A DNA stretch of 64,000 nucleotides from Sipunculus nudus (GCA_026874595.1 CM049308.1:26834367-26898366), one strand, 5' to 3'. Shown: positions 20,957-32,660, counted from the first letter of the stretch. The notes: a model not told the origin generated them from the letters alone. Translations and numbers: made by a program.

Positions 20957-22364
20957 GATTTAATGCAAGTGTTCTAAAATTAAGGGAAATCTTTAGTTTT
21001 AATAAGATCATTAATCCAAGTGTCCTTTCAAAGAAATGACCTTATGATATTTTAATATTTTTTATAAATATATATTTATTTTGTGTAGGTCTGACTTTCG
21101 TCAGTTTATAGAATCTTTGCAAGACCCAGTAATAAAATATGAAACTTTACTGTGATATGGTCTAAAATGATCTTTATCCAGAATCTCAGTATTTGAAGAA
21201 AATTGAAGAAAAAAGTAAGACGCATGGGATTACAGCTGACAGGCACTCCCAACCCTGTATGTAAGCACAGAACAGGTTGGCGATAATCGGTCTAGTAGTT
21301 CAGAATTATATATGAGATGCATTTAATCAGTCAATAGTATGCAGTTTCACTTCGATGACCTGCAGAGGTCAAACTGATATTACAAATTGTAATGCATTGC
21401 ATTTATCTATGAAATTTTAGGCACACTATTTATGAAAACATCGCAAATTATGTTTAACGGTTTTAAGCCGAAAGCTAGAGATTTCTGATTTTGCAGAAAA
21501 GTTTGCATTATCCGCGATTACATATATGAACATTGACAATAATTCCTCTTTGAGTTAATGGTCCTGTAATTAGTTTCCTGTCTGCATGGACGCTTGTCAC
21601 AAAAAAGTAGGTAAAACTTTTTTTTCAACATTTCATTTTTAAATTCAGTTTTATTCATTTCTAATCAAGTGGTTCTTATTAGATAGAGCCCAAACGTCCT
21701 GTTCATCCGTCTGTCCGTCTTTCTTCCTGTCACGGACAATCCGTCTTATCTTTGGTTCGACATGTGCAATAAATCCCGATTAGATTTGATTTCATTACAA
21801 TGGAAAGATTCATCTTAAAAACAACTTAAATGGGGTTGTTTTCAGCTCAACTTTCAGTCCCCCTGTGAGTTCAATACAGAAAACTGAAAACATTTCTTGC
21901 TTTTATCATTTTATATGTTAAATATATACGTCCCACTGTATGGATAAAATGGGTATCAGACCTTGCACTGCACTATGAGGTTTTTATTAGGGTTTTGGGT
22001 TACGCCATGCATATATATGTCACCTCCAAATATTATAGTATTTCATATCAGTTTGATAAAATGATTTCCTTTGGAGTGGCTGAGGATGTCACTCACTGTA
22101 TACGTCTTCGGATGTGTCTTCCAAAGTGTCTTAATTATACTTATATTTTCCATATATCTCCTCTGTCGCTCACATATAATTCAAACTGTAACAAAGAAAT
22201 AAATATGTTTTAGTAACTAAAAGAAATAGTACTAAAAAGTTACCATCAGAATTATATGACGTTCGCCACCTAAAAAGGCCTAAACATACCCAGAGGCTCC
22301 TCTAAAATTTTTACCAGTTGACTGATTTTAAATCTGTTTATAGTTAAACACCTTTCAATCATAC
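20957..22364. other. no gene seen
   Basis: AT-rich DNA with only short frames (for example 21,995-22,213) that resemble nothing. No repeats recognised. Confidence 0.4.
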
Positions 22365-22440
22365 CAGGGGCGGATCCAGGATTTAGGAAAAAAAGGGGGG
22401 CAGGTTCGGAAAGGGGGGGGGGGGGGGGGCTGGGGGGTAT
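22365..22440. mobile_element. hAT-like end CAGGGGCGGATCCAGG with poly-G
   Basis: The terminus matches the MITE at 23,145 (CAGGCGCGGATCCAGGATTT) and is followed by an A-run and about 17 G. No right end is apparent nearby, so it is a truncated copy. Confidence 0.6.
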
Positions 22441-22726
22441 CGCTGATAATTAAAACTTCTTTCGAATATACGGCTCTTTAAAAGCTAGTAGTTGTTTAGT
22501 AAAACAACCTTCGAGGATGCGACCCCTGTTAAATTTTACAATCTCCTAATTTTACCATCTGCTGATGATAAACATGTTTCAAGCATACCGATTAAATTAA
22601 CTCTGCTAAACTGTCCTTAAATCGTCTACCTAAGTTGAAAAGCTTTCGAGCATTCGGCCCTATAATTGGCTTGTTGTAACTTCCTTGAATATTGCCCAAT
22701 TAGTTTTAGTATATTAAGTGATAATT

Positions 22727-24425
22727 ATCTGTCAAGTATTTACGAGAGAGTGTTTCTACTCCCTCGTCCAAAAAGTGTTTCTTAAAGACATAACAAGTGT
22801 TGGATAATTATTGAGCTATTGATTTTGTGTATATTTTTCAATATTGGTATTTGACAATATTTAATATAGGTCCCATTTATCACATTTTACCAGCAAATTC
22901 AAAGTATTATATAAAAGAAACAATAATAAATAGTACGGTAAATTTTTATTGGATATAAAAGAATTGTAATTGGCATTTTTATCGAATGAAAGAAAACAAG
23001 TTGGCAAATGAATATTTTATCGATATAATTTTGAAAAGACCCGCTAGATGGCTCTCCAGTAGGAGATCTATTCTTCAATCCTGTAAAAACGTAACTGCAC
23101 TAGCAGAGTAAGCGATGTGTATCTCAAATGTCACAGTGAGTGACAGGCGCGGATCCAGGATTTTTTACAGGGAGGGGTCAACGGATGTCAAGCATTAAAA
23201 TTTTCTTATAAAAAGGTCGTTGGTTGAGAGCGGGGGTGGGGGGGGGGGTGGGGGGGGGGGGGGAGGGGAGTCTCCACCCCCAAACCCCCGTCATGCATAA
23301 TATTTGTCTAAACAAAGGTCATTGATTGAGAACGGGGGGTTCGCTCTCGACCCCCCCCCCCCCCCAAAAAAAAAAAACCCCTCTGGATCCGCGCCTGAGT
23401 GACCTCTAAGTACAGTAAGCATAGGCTAACCAAGTTTACTCATTCTTGATATGGGATAGGTTAATTTTGATTGTATAATAATACTACAGTTAGAAACAAT
23501 TTTTTTCCACGAGATATCACAGATGGTTTTATCCGTGCTCCGGTGGATTTTCCCCTCATATTTGCTCGGCAAACAAGGCTGCTGGTCATGATGAGATACC
23601 AAAATTTTATCTGTTGATAACATTTTAAAGAGCCTGTTGAGGCATGATGCACACTTACATGCAAAAAGAACTGAATGTCTCTAATAATAACAAAAATATA
23701 CTAGTATCGAACAGGATTGTGCAGCGAAAAACATCTAGCAAAATATAGATGAAGACCTACGCTCCATAAGCAGCTGTTAAGGTATGCTCAACTATTCGCT
23801 ACACTAATCGCTGTCTCTGTGGAATTTCCCTGCGTTATATTTTTGCCCAATAATTGACCAATCACAGTGCAGGTATCGCCAGCAAAATCGGATGCTCTTC
23901 GAGGTGCCGGCCAATTTGCACAATTTGGAAGCACAGTCTTTTTCCACCTCGACCCCCCTCCCCTCCAGTTGGAATACACACGATGCAATCGTCCTTTCAA
24001 GACAGTCTCTATACTAACTTGCTGGTGGGGCTTTAGGTCAGTTATCCCCCATTGTTTGCATATTTCCTTTTTGCAGTGCCGCACGACCTTGTCATGGGCG
24101 CAGCCATGTTTGTTTACACGCTGAGCCAATCAGAAACCTTTTATCAGTAAGAAACCAACAAAAAGTCCAAATGCTTTCCTTTAAAATATAATCTTAAATA
24201 CCTGCATAATCTCTTTATTTAAGCACTAATCACATCATATTATCAGTCATTTCGCAATTTTATTCTTTACGGAAACTCTGCATTTCATTTATATCAGGGA
24301 AAATTGCTGCACTGTGACACATTTTAACCAGCAACTGTTTTTTTTTTACTTGCAGTTATAGCCTATATTTAATAACAAAATCACATTATTTTTATGAGAA
24401 AAACCTGGTTGAAAGTGTCTGTTGG
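22727..24425 (+). repeat. large dispersed block, copy B, with nested MITE
   Basis: Aligned with copy A (11,620-15,965). It lacks the LINE (junction at about 23,098: ACTGCAC-TAGCAGAG), has one unit of the 94-bp sequence instead of two, carries a MITE at 23,145-23,395, and is missing the 745-base segment between GAGCCAATCAG and TAAGAAACCAAC (joined near 24,150). Confidence 0.88.
23145..23395. mobile_element. hAT-type MITE with target-site duplication
   Basis: Inverted ends AGGCGCGGATCCAG / CTGGATCCGCGCCT are flanked by TGAGTGAC on both sides (23,137-23,144 and 23,396-23,403). The uninterrupted site TGAGTGAC exists in copy A at 14,039-14,046, so insertion is shown by comparison within the window. 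The interior is poly-G, poly-C and a second partial copy of the GGTCGTTGGTTGAGAGCGGGGG motif. The duplication can be read as 7 or 8 bases because the element end overlaps it. 8 fits hAT. Confidence 0.9.
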
Positions 24426-25335
24426 GATAGAGGAAATGTTCCCCCCTCCTGTCCCCTATTTAACTCCGCCGATGGACAGCAATCGCAAACGAATTTTAAA
24501 GATGAATGCCAGATCGATAGGTCTGCAAAGAATCACAGAGATCGGACTGACAGGTATCGCCACCTGGTGAATCATGTAAGTAGTATTCAAAAATGTTATT
24601 AGGCTTTATTTCCTCAGGTCATCGGTAAGGGTAAATTGTTGGCGGGCTCTTGGCTCTCGCTGGCTTGGCTGGGTTGGCACGTCTATCGGCTCTTCAAAAT
24701 TTATAGTCTAAAGAGACAACTGGGGCGGTGATCCAAGATCACCTCCACCGTGTCTGTCTTATGACTCAAAAAACTAGATCATAGTCCTACAGGGAGACCA
24801 AAAATACTTCAGACAAAATTACAATATATACTTTCGGATACTTATGATATCATTCAGCTAAGTTATAAAACCAAACATTTTAGATGACCCATACGCACAC
24901 GCCCTCCCCTACATACTTACACGAACATATAGGCACATGACAAGTACACATGCATCGACCTGACATGAATAAGAATTTATGGGAGCTATACATAGCTCCT
25001 GCACTTCTATCATTTGAACGAAATTTGTCAATTTCAAGCACATGTAACCAAATACTCTCGTTATGAGACATCGTTTCTTAAAATCAAATTTAAAATTTGA
25101 TGAAATTTGATTATTGATACACGTTCTGTTTTCCTTCTATGACACCATTTTCCCTTCTTAACATCATTCTTTTAGTTTATACCCGAGTTATGCGACTGAG
25201 CACGTTATTAATATTCCTTCAGAAATCAGTGGAAACGCTTAGTTACTACATACTACCAGCATACCCTTAATACCGACAATAGGCTCACGACATCAATGTT
25301 TTATTCTGTACGTTAAAAAATGGCAGCCTCCATGA
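24426..25335. other. no gene seen
   Basis: No recognisable coding, element or repeat. Confidence 0.4.
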
Positions 25336-25442
25336 GTGGTTTCGGAATTTTCATCGTATTTTATCAGGGGACTTTTCGTTGAGGAAATACTTCAGGAAAA
25401 TATTCGCCGAAGACAGTCTCAAGTTTCGGAGAGAGTTTGCGG

Positions 25443-25562
25443 AGGGAGTTTTATGAACATATACCCGTATCTTAAAAACAGAGGCCGAAGGAACGTCCTG
25501 GCGATAACCGCAAACAACTGTAGGTCACTCTCCCCAATATATATCATGTCTGCCTTCAGTAA
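25443..25562. repeat. short dispersed repeat shared with 20,218-20,275
   Basis: GGAGGGAGTTTTATGAACATATACCCGTATCTTAAAA...ATGTCTGCCTTCA matches the sequence that truncates the LINE at 20.2 kb, except that about 68 bases between the two halves are missing there. Origin unknown. Confidence 0.6.
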
Positions 25563-25717
25563 ATACCTTTTTTTATTTGATTTTTGTGTCTTGAGCTCGT
25601 ACAAGTGTGGAACCCTTTTATTTTTTTGTAATGTCAAACAAATTGTAAATTGGTTGATGTTGACCCCCTTACTAAAAAAGATAGATTTCCAATATGTATA
25701 TGTATGTATGTATACAT

Positions 25718-25755
25718 ATATATATATATATTATATATATATCTATGTATATCTA

Positions 25756-25810
<55 letters not shown>
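25718..25810. repeat. (TA)n microsatellite
   Basis: Imperfect then pure TA array. The transposon at 25,811 starts exactly at its right end, consistent with TA target choice. Confidence 0.97.
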
Positions 25811-25813
<3 letters not shown>

Positions 25814-26782
25814 TCCCATCTTTTTAATCCGGCATTTGATAATCCGGCATTCGGCGTAATCGGGTACATTTCTTGAGAACGGATTTCCCTCTTTATATTT
25901 TTGTCCTTATCCGGCATTCTGCGTGCTCCAGCTCCTGTACTATTACCGAGAACAAACATCCCTAATTACGATAAACGGTATCCACGTAATCCGACACGCC
26001 TCGATGACCTCCAGGCCGAAAAACATTCAAGTGCTCACTGCCGGTTATGCATGAGTCCCTCGATTGGTTCACTTGGCGATTACAAACACAAGCAACGTGT
26101 CAAAGTTGAGTTCCGTATACTGCCACTGCCGAGCTATCTTGAGTTGTTGCTCAGCTGCCAATCGAAAACACGCTGACCGCGGAAGAATATCTCGCCGTAG
26201 ATGCCGGGGTTCCTACAGATGACATGCTGAGTGACACGGGCATTTTGTATCTTGAGTTGGGCGGAACGAAAGAAGATAAAAATGATTAGGACGAGTGTGA
26301 CCTCAGCCCGGACAAAGGGCATCCGTCTACTGCTAAAATTGCAAGACAGGATTTGCGCGACCTTGTCATATGCACGCGACAAGGCCCTATAATTTCGGCG
26401 AGCGCGATTGATTGCTACTCCGCGACATGTTGTCTGGAATTAATTCAGGAACTGTTCGTGACAAGAAGCAGTGCACTGAACAGGTTATTTGAATCGGTGT
26501 AAACCACTGAATGAATGTATTTGAACATTGTATATATGTAATGATTCCTGTGATTCACTCGATTTACTTGATTTGTATGTTGCTATATTCCGGTGGAACT
26601 TGTTGAATAGTTCATTTTGCACAATGTTTGATGGCTTTTATTTACTTAATTTATCGTTTTATGCATTTGTTTTCCTGGGTAGTGTTTTTGTTTGGGATAT
26701 CCTTGATACATAATCCGGCAAATTGCGTAATCCGGCAAAATTCGTGATTCCCCGATCGTGCCGGATTAACTGGGTTCGACTG
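25811..26782 (+). mobile_element. Tigger/pogo-like DNA transposon, 972 bp, inserted at TA
   Basis: Left end CAGTCCCATCTTTTTAATCC and right end (reverse complement) CAGTCGAACCCAGTTAATCC carry the shared terminal CAGTC and TTAATCCGGCA, flanked by TA. The word AATCCGGCA is repeated several times just inside each end, as binding sites for the transposase would be. It contains a transposase remnant (next entry), so it is an internally deleted relative of an autonomous element. Confidence 0.85.
26140..26500 (+). pseudogene. Tigger-like transposase, C-terminal remnant
   Basis: On the plus strand CAQLPIENTLTAEEYLAVDA and the following VPTDDMLSDTGILYL, a stop at about 26,287, then DKGHPSTAKIARQDLRDLV. 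The pattern 'L-T-x-E-E-Y-hydrophobic, acidic D/T stretch, then PS-x-A-x-A-x-x-L' is what follows the DDE domain in pogo/Tigger/CENP-B-related transposases. The catalytic domain is not present. Family call by resemblance only. Confidence 0.45.
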
Positions 26783-27379
26783 TATATTATTATTACAAAT
26801 ACATGCGAGCTAAAATGATTCATCGCAAATTTTCCTGACATAATCAGTTAAAATTGAAGCAAAGTACTTGTCGGACATACATAAACACAGGGTTGAGATA
26901 TAATATATACAACAGCCGTTTTTATCAAATTGTTGCCACATAACTAAGCGGTATAATAACCTCAATCATCAACTGAGAGCGGAAGTTGGTTTTATATCAC
27001 GATCGACTGTAATATATTTCTTAATGACGCAGATGCAAGCAATATTACATAATTATCTCCATCGTCAAACTGGAAATAATATTGTGCGTATAAGCGTAAA
27101 TATAAGTGGAAAAATCGCTCATAATGTCGTCATATGAATTTAACTATATGTAAAAAACGTGTCCGTCCTGACGTAAGTGCGTAAATGCGTTAAAATGTCG
27201 CTAAGGCGGGGGGGGGGGGGGGGCATGGGATCCCAACCCCAACCCGCGTCCTTTTTAGCCGCTGTCAGGGTTTCAGACCAATTTTTGCGGCCTTGAAACC
27301 CCCCCCCCCCCCCTTTTCAGACCTAAGGAACTTTTGTTTTCCGTTTGTCCACCTGGGTTCGATACAATAGTAGGTTCAA
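26783..27379. other. no gene seen; poly-G and poly-C runs
   Basis: A poly-G run (27,209-27,222) and a poly-C run (27,299-27,313) flank ~75 bases, in inverted sense, possibly a remnant of a small MITE like the one at 23.1 kb. No coding. Confidence 0.4.
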
Positions 27380-28510
27380 AGGAAAATTGATACAATTTGT
27401 ACTCTTTCTGCCTGGGTGCTCAAATTCATGTTTTCTGCCCGCAGATGGCAGAAGATTCTAGACCTGGCAGATACGATTTTTGCCCATCTGACATTCATTG
27501 TGCTAATATGACATCATTTTCCTTTAGGTCGCTTCAGATTTCCAAGGAGATTTGCGTAGGACATCCCGGAATATTATTTTAGAAGATTCTAGGCCTAATG
27601 GATATAATTTGTGCCCCGTCTGAATGACTGGTTGCACAAAATCATGTTTTCTGCGGGAAGTAAAGAATATAGGTCAAAATGACCTAATATCAGGTTACCA
27701 AGGAGATTTACCAAGGACCTTCCCGGATGTTATGTAAGAAAAGTCTGGGGCTAATGAATACGATTTTTTTACCCTGTCTGACTGGTCAAAATAATACTTC
27801 TGGCCAGTAGCTTGCAGAATATAGGACACCATGACCTACTTTTAAATTTCAAAGAAGATTTGCCTAGGACCTCTCTGGATGTTGTTAGAAGATTCTAGAC
27901 CGAATGCATACAGTTTGTACCCATCTGACGTTCAAGGTGCTCAACTGATGTTTTGGGCTTGTATGGAGCTTGCACAATACAGGCCACCATTCCAGACCTA
28001 ATTCCTTCTAATGGGATCTGTTAGAAGATTCTAGGGCTAACAGATACAATTTATGCCCTATCAGACTGTATTTGACAAGTTTTATAAGAATAAGATGACC
28101 TTATTTCAGGATTCAAAGGAGACTGGATAAGGAACCCTCCCCATTGATTTTTTAATGGAAGGTTCCAAGGAAAATTAAAATAATTTGTGCCCTGTTTGCC
28201 TGGGTGCTCAAATTCACGTTTTCTTCCCGCAGGTCACAGAAGTTTCCTTAGGCCTAACAGATACGGTTTGTGCCCATCTGACATTCAGGGTGCTCATATG
28301 ACATCTGTTTTCCTGTAGGTCGCAGAATACAGGTCACGGTGACAATAATTTCATGTTTCCAAGGACATTTGACTAGGATCTACAGAATGTCACGTCAGAA
28401 GATTCTGGGCCTAATTGATGTAATTTGGTCCCCGGCTGCCAGTCTGGGTGCTCAAAATCACTTTTTCAGTCTGTAAGTCACCTTATATAAGTCACTATGA
28501 GCTAATTTTA
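27380..28510. repeat. satellite-like tandem array, about 7 diverged units of 130-205 bp
   Basis: The landmark AGAAGATTCTAGGCCTAA recurs at about 27,451, 27,582, 27,748, 27,888, 28,022, 28,229 and 28,396. Between landmarks come GATACAATTTGTGCCC, GGTGCTCAAA.TCATGTTTTC, TAGGTC.CAGAATATAGG and CCAAGGAGATTTGCCTAGGA in fixed order. The strong divergence between units says the array is old and no longer homogenising. Confidence 0.88.
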
Positions 28511-28609
28511 GGTTTCAAAATAAAGATAAGTAAACAACTGGAAAATTTTGCCATACGAACAAAAGTGTTGTTTACTCACCTTTTTTGGGGTCTGCCGGGT
28601 CTGTGCAAG

Positions 28610-28811
28610 GATCACATCCATGCTGGATTCACCATTCCAGATGCAAAGGGGGATTTCTTGCGGATGCCAAACGATACTTCCGTTTACATGATTCTTGATA
28701 AAAAATCACGTCCAATAACACACGCGTACTGGTGCATAGCAGTAGGGTCACCTAGCGTCTGTTGGAGACAAGTCGCCATCTCCTTGGCAAAAAGATCCAG
28801 AAGAAAAAGAG
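28610..28811 (+). pseudogene. possible degenerate SWIM-type zinc-finger exon
   Basis: An open frame (28,448-28,840) contains DHIHAGFTIPDAKGDFL, then VYMILDKKSRPITHAYWCIA and VGSPSVCWRQVAISLAKR. The pattern resembles the SWIM motif region 'RPI.HA.C.C.AG....C.HVA..L' of transposon-linked SWIM proteins. The Cys-x-Cys is reduced to one Cys, and the His reads as Arg-Gln, so it would not bind zinc. AG at 28,608-28,609 and GT at 28,812 could bound an exon of 202 bases. A perfect consensus donor also exists on the opposite strand (AAAAAAGGTGAGT at about 28,574-28,586), so the direction is not certain. Confidence 0.25.
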
Positions 28812-28989
28812 GTAAAAGATGTAAAATATATAAATTTTAGCACCTGTTGTGAAGGCTTTCGTTTAATGTAAGGCTTCCAGTTCCTCAACCACTTTTGTGT
28901 CAAAATGTGTAGGCAATATTTTTTTTCAAAGAATACTCGACAATATATAATGCTGATATACTGATGAACTGCATGACCATTTCGGGTTC

Positions 28990-30115
28990 CCCTATACTAT
29001 ATTCTTCGCCCCACCCTAAAAAACGCCCCACTTTTTAACCGGCAATTTTGCGATGGTAAATGTTCCTGTTCTATTGAAATGTTTCATGGTGTAACATGCA
29101 GATAACCATGAAAAACTTTCTTTCTCTACAACTTTACGCGGACTTTTAAATACAGAACAAACATTCTTTTTCGGATTTCTTTCAATGTAATGTCCTCCCA
29201 GGATCCAAGTATCCTATCTTTTAACTTAAGTTTTTTTTTAATTTTCCCCTCATTCCTTTATAAACCTTTTTCCATAGAATCCAGAATGGCAAAATCAATC
29301 GGATTAAAATCAGGGTTATGAGGTCACTTATCCTTCTTGATGAATTCGGATGTGGCTCCTGAAAAATAATCCTGTATATTACTATACTAAAGTATAGAAA
29401 GGGCTTCATCTTGTTTAAAAAAAAACATAATAATTTCTTGAATAAAGTCTTCTACAGTACGGAAGCAAATTATTAAGCAAAATCATGTAGTCCTCACTAT
29501 TAATTTTCGCTCTCTCATTGTACATGAAATAAATTGTTTTTCGTCCTGTCGGCCTAAGAAGCTCCGGCTAAAATCTATGCTCCATTACGTTAAGTCTCTT
29601 GATAGAGGCAAGATAATTGAATTTCAGATTTTCATTTACTTTGTTGATTTTTCAAAATTTCTAGGGTATTGTCCTTCTCGCCCGTCAAGATAATTCTCTC
29701 ATCATATGCGGCCGAGTAACATTTATTTAAATTTTAACATCCAGTTTTACCTTTGATATACACATTTTGGCACCTCCTTGAATATCTATCATTTTAAATA
29801 GCTTTAATTAGAGTTATTTTACCATTCTTGACATAGGAGATTTGCACACACAAAGTGACCAGCAATTTTGTGATTTACCCGGGATTTATCTTTTTGACAC
29901 TGAAGTCCTCAACGCAGGCATAGTTCTGTCCAGAGCACGCAGTCTTTGGTCTCCCACTAACTGATTTTTGACATATTGAGCCAATAATTTCCTATTTTCT
30001 GCCTTTAATCTATTAAAAGTTCGACGATCCCATCCTTCACCTGGAAACTCCTGGACAATCCGTCTATACCACCCCGGCCTTTTTCACATTTCTAAAAGGT
30101 GGCCTCACTCGCATC
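28990..30115 (-). pseudogene. mariner-like transposase, inactivated
   Basis: Read leftwards, with several frameshifts and stops: IVQEFPGEGWDRRTFNRL (about 30,055-30,000) is the N-terminal helix-turn-helix region. IILTGEKDNTLEI (about 29,695-29,665) stands where these transposases have TDEK, so the first catalytic Asp reads Gly. GRKTIYFMYNERAKINSEDY (about 29,550-29,490) and FFKQDEALS (about 29,425-29,400, second Asp kept) follow, then NPDFNPIDF (about 29,320-29,290, third Asp kept). Spacing fits a full-length ~340-aa mariner transposase that cuts and pastes DNA at TA. I did not find clear terminal repeats. Confidence 0.8.
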
Positions 30116-30389
30116 CGAGACCAAACTGAAAAAGAAAAAACTTTTGACTGAACTTAATTCTGGATACAAACACAATGATAAAAAAAGAAGAAAATTTGAC
30201 ACAAAGACAGGTATATTTTTACTAAAACTAATTAACAGATGCCAACATCTATTTGCAGACAAAGTAGTGCCATGCACGAGCCCTATGTCACATGCATAGC
30301 CTTACTCTAATGTGTATGCTATTTTCAATTCGGGGATAATCTCATAAAGTTCATCTGATTTCTTTGATATTTTACAAGCATTTAGATAA

Positions 30390-30390
30390 T

Positions 30391-30449
<59 letters not shown>
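30390..30449. repeat. (TA)n microsatellite, about 30 units
   Basis: A pure TA array about 280 bases beyond the start of the mariner remnant. Confidence 0.97.
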
Positions 30450-30453
<4 letters not shown>

Positions 30454-31975
30454 ATAAAAATTTTCAATGGAATTGGTACAATTACGACTAAGATCTTATG
30501 GGATTTCTGGGACTCCCAATATATACTATTCTTGTCGATGTTCATCAATATCAACAAAAAATTGATCTGTGGAACAGACCCAGTATATCCCCTTCATTTC
30601 ATTGATGTACTTGCTGGCAAGGGTTTGAAAACCATTGGTTCAATTCGAGAGACAATTCTTGAAAGTACTGATGAGTGTAATTTCAGTAACAAACATTTAT
30701 GCCTGTGTGATCTAGAAAGCTGCTGCAAGGTCATCCATGTTCGAACTGAACTAGAACTTCATGCGATACATAAATGGTGAGTTTGGTGATTGCGCCACTA
30801 AATCATTTCTAGTTATTGTGGATGAAATATGAAGGTCAGAGAGTTGTAATTTGTTATAGAAGTAACCGAGAGGTGGCAGTACCGACACTATACGTGCGAT
30901 ACAGTGAGAGAACGTTTGGTTTCTCTGTCTGAGGCAACAATTAAGAGCCATTTCATTGACTGGGCCAGTCTAGTTATTGTGCTAACATCATTAAAGCATG
31001 ATCGCGTCTGTGACCTTGAAAAATCCGCCATGGTTATACATATGCTCTTCTTAGGGTCAACCATTTGGTGACTAAAAGTCGATTTGTTTTCAAGTTATTG
31101 CGCTTACACCTTGTATCGATTGGACGGACGAAAGGACGGACAGACAGACGCTGACCATGCTTATTACGCTGCCGGCTGGGGTAGGGGGGATAATAATGGG
31201 TTTTGCAGCTTATGTGAGAGAATGAATGAACGAGAATTATGAGTTTAATTAGTGACAGACCACGGATTTGACTATAGGGCGAAACTATATCTAGTGAATA
31301 CAGCATACAGAATGCTGTATATATATAACTTATTTCATTTCATATTATACTTTGTTCCAAGGTTTGCATAACCCGCCGAGCAAATACTGGAAATGTTGTT
31401 GGCAAATGTTGAACTGTCTGCTTTATGTGACTGATTAATTAAAAAAGATAGGAGGTGAAACAAAGATACCTCTTTTTACTTCGCAGAAAAGTTAATGTTT
31501 TATATATATATTATATATATGATTGATCTTAACTATACATTATGTGATCATGTACCATTGTTGACAAATATTCACTTTATCAATAATTTATAAATTTACG
31601 GGATTTTTTTATTAATAAACTCATTGTTGCGTCCGGACTTCTTTAACCATATATTGACCTGAACTTTAAATACATGCAGAACCACAGAACAGCAATATAC
31701 ACATCTTTATGTGTTTACCCTGATAAATATATATTAATAGGGATTAAACTGATCTTTCTATGTCATTGATAATCCTGAAAGAATGAATGTATGAAAAGTA
31801 TTGTTATACATATAGAGTGAATGAATTTCTGACATAAATCACACAAACAGAATTCAAGTTTTTTAAGTTAGTTTACAGTTCTGCACAAATGGCGTATCAT
31901 CATTCACTTGATAAAGGTATTTTCTTTAATGGGCTCGGTAACTTTAAAAAGCAAATGCCACTTTGACAATTAAGT
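30450..31975. other. no gene supported
   Basis: An 82-codon frame at 30,532-30,780 contains CxC-x4-CC (LCLCDLESCC) and could be an exon, but has no recognised relatives. GGACGGACGAAAGGACGGACAGACAGACG near 31,120-31,150 is a short (GGAC)n-type repeat. Confidence 0.35.
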
Positions 31976-32660
31976 ATTCTGGTGCAAATTAAGGATATGA
32001 GTCGAAGATTTACCAAAGCGGATTTAACCCTGTGGAACGATTTTATAGTTTTCATGCAAGTTGCCACTATTCAGTTTCCGCGGACCACAGGTTTCATGTA
32101 TATTCATATTGTGCGCCTCTCTCAGGAAGTGCTTGCCCAATTAGCGCGGTGTTTTTGGTGCTAATCGTGCGTGGCATTATGCTGTGCTCAATATTGAGTG
32201 GCAAGAGAGCGTTAATACCGTAAAGTCCCGCACAGGTAGCATACTGCTGAATAAATCAATAGCATAATGATACTCGAGACGCTGCAAGAATACAGGTGTC
32301 TCCGGGGGAACTGCTCATTAGTAAACTGTTTTTCGGTAATTAAGCATGTACATCAATGCCACTTGAATTATCAAAACATGCCCGCTATTTGATTAAGACA
32401 CCAACACGGGCGCCCTGGCACGCAGTTAAGCCGTGCATGTTGTAGTGGCGGTTATTACGTGTAGCTTCAGTGGGGTTCAAAGAGATGCTGCCCCGTCAGG
32501 TAACAAAGGCATGCGCACGCCGCTACAAGAAAGGGATGGGTCGCATGTACAATGGTTGCATCATCAGGTATGGTGGATAATAAAGCGTACATAATTGACC
32601 AGAGTCTGTGTGGTCCAGCGGGCACACGGGTTTTACCTGTTAAACGGATCAATAGTCACA
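31976..32660. promoter_or_regulatory. island of higher-complexity DNA, possible conserved non-coding element
   Basis: Unlike its surroundings, this stretch has balanced base composition, no homopolymers and no repeats. It contains homeodomain-type cores (GGTAATTAAGC near 32,335, CATAATTGACC near 32,590), GCTCAATATTGAG and scattered CpG-containing words. Frames are short on both strands (longest ~63 codons). That fits a non-coding regulatory element better than an exon, but only cross-species alignment could show conservation. Confidence 0.2.

Noticed and set aside
25336-25827. 163-codon plus-strand frame
   Set aside because: The last third is the (TA)n array read as Tyr-Ile repeats; the first part partly matches a dispersed repeat.
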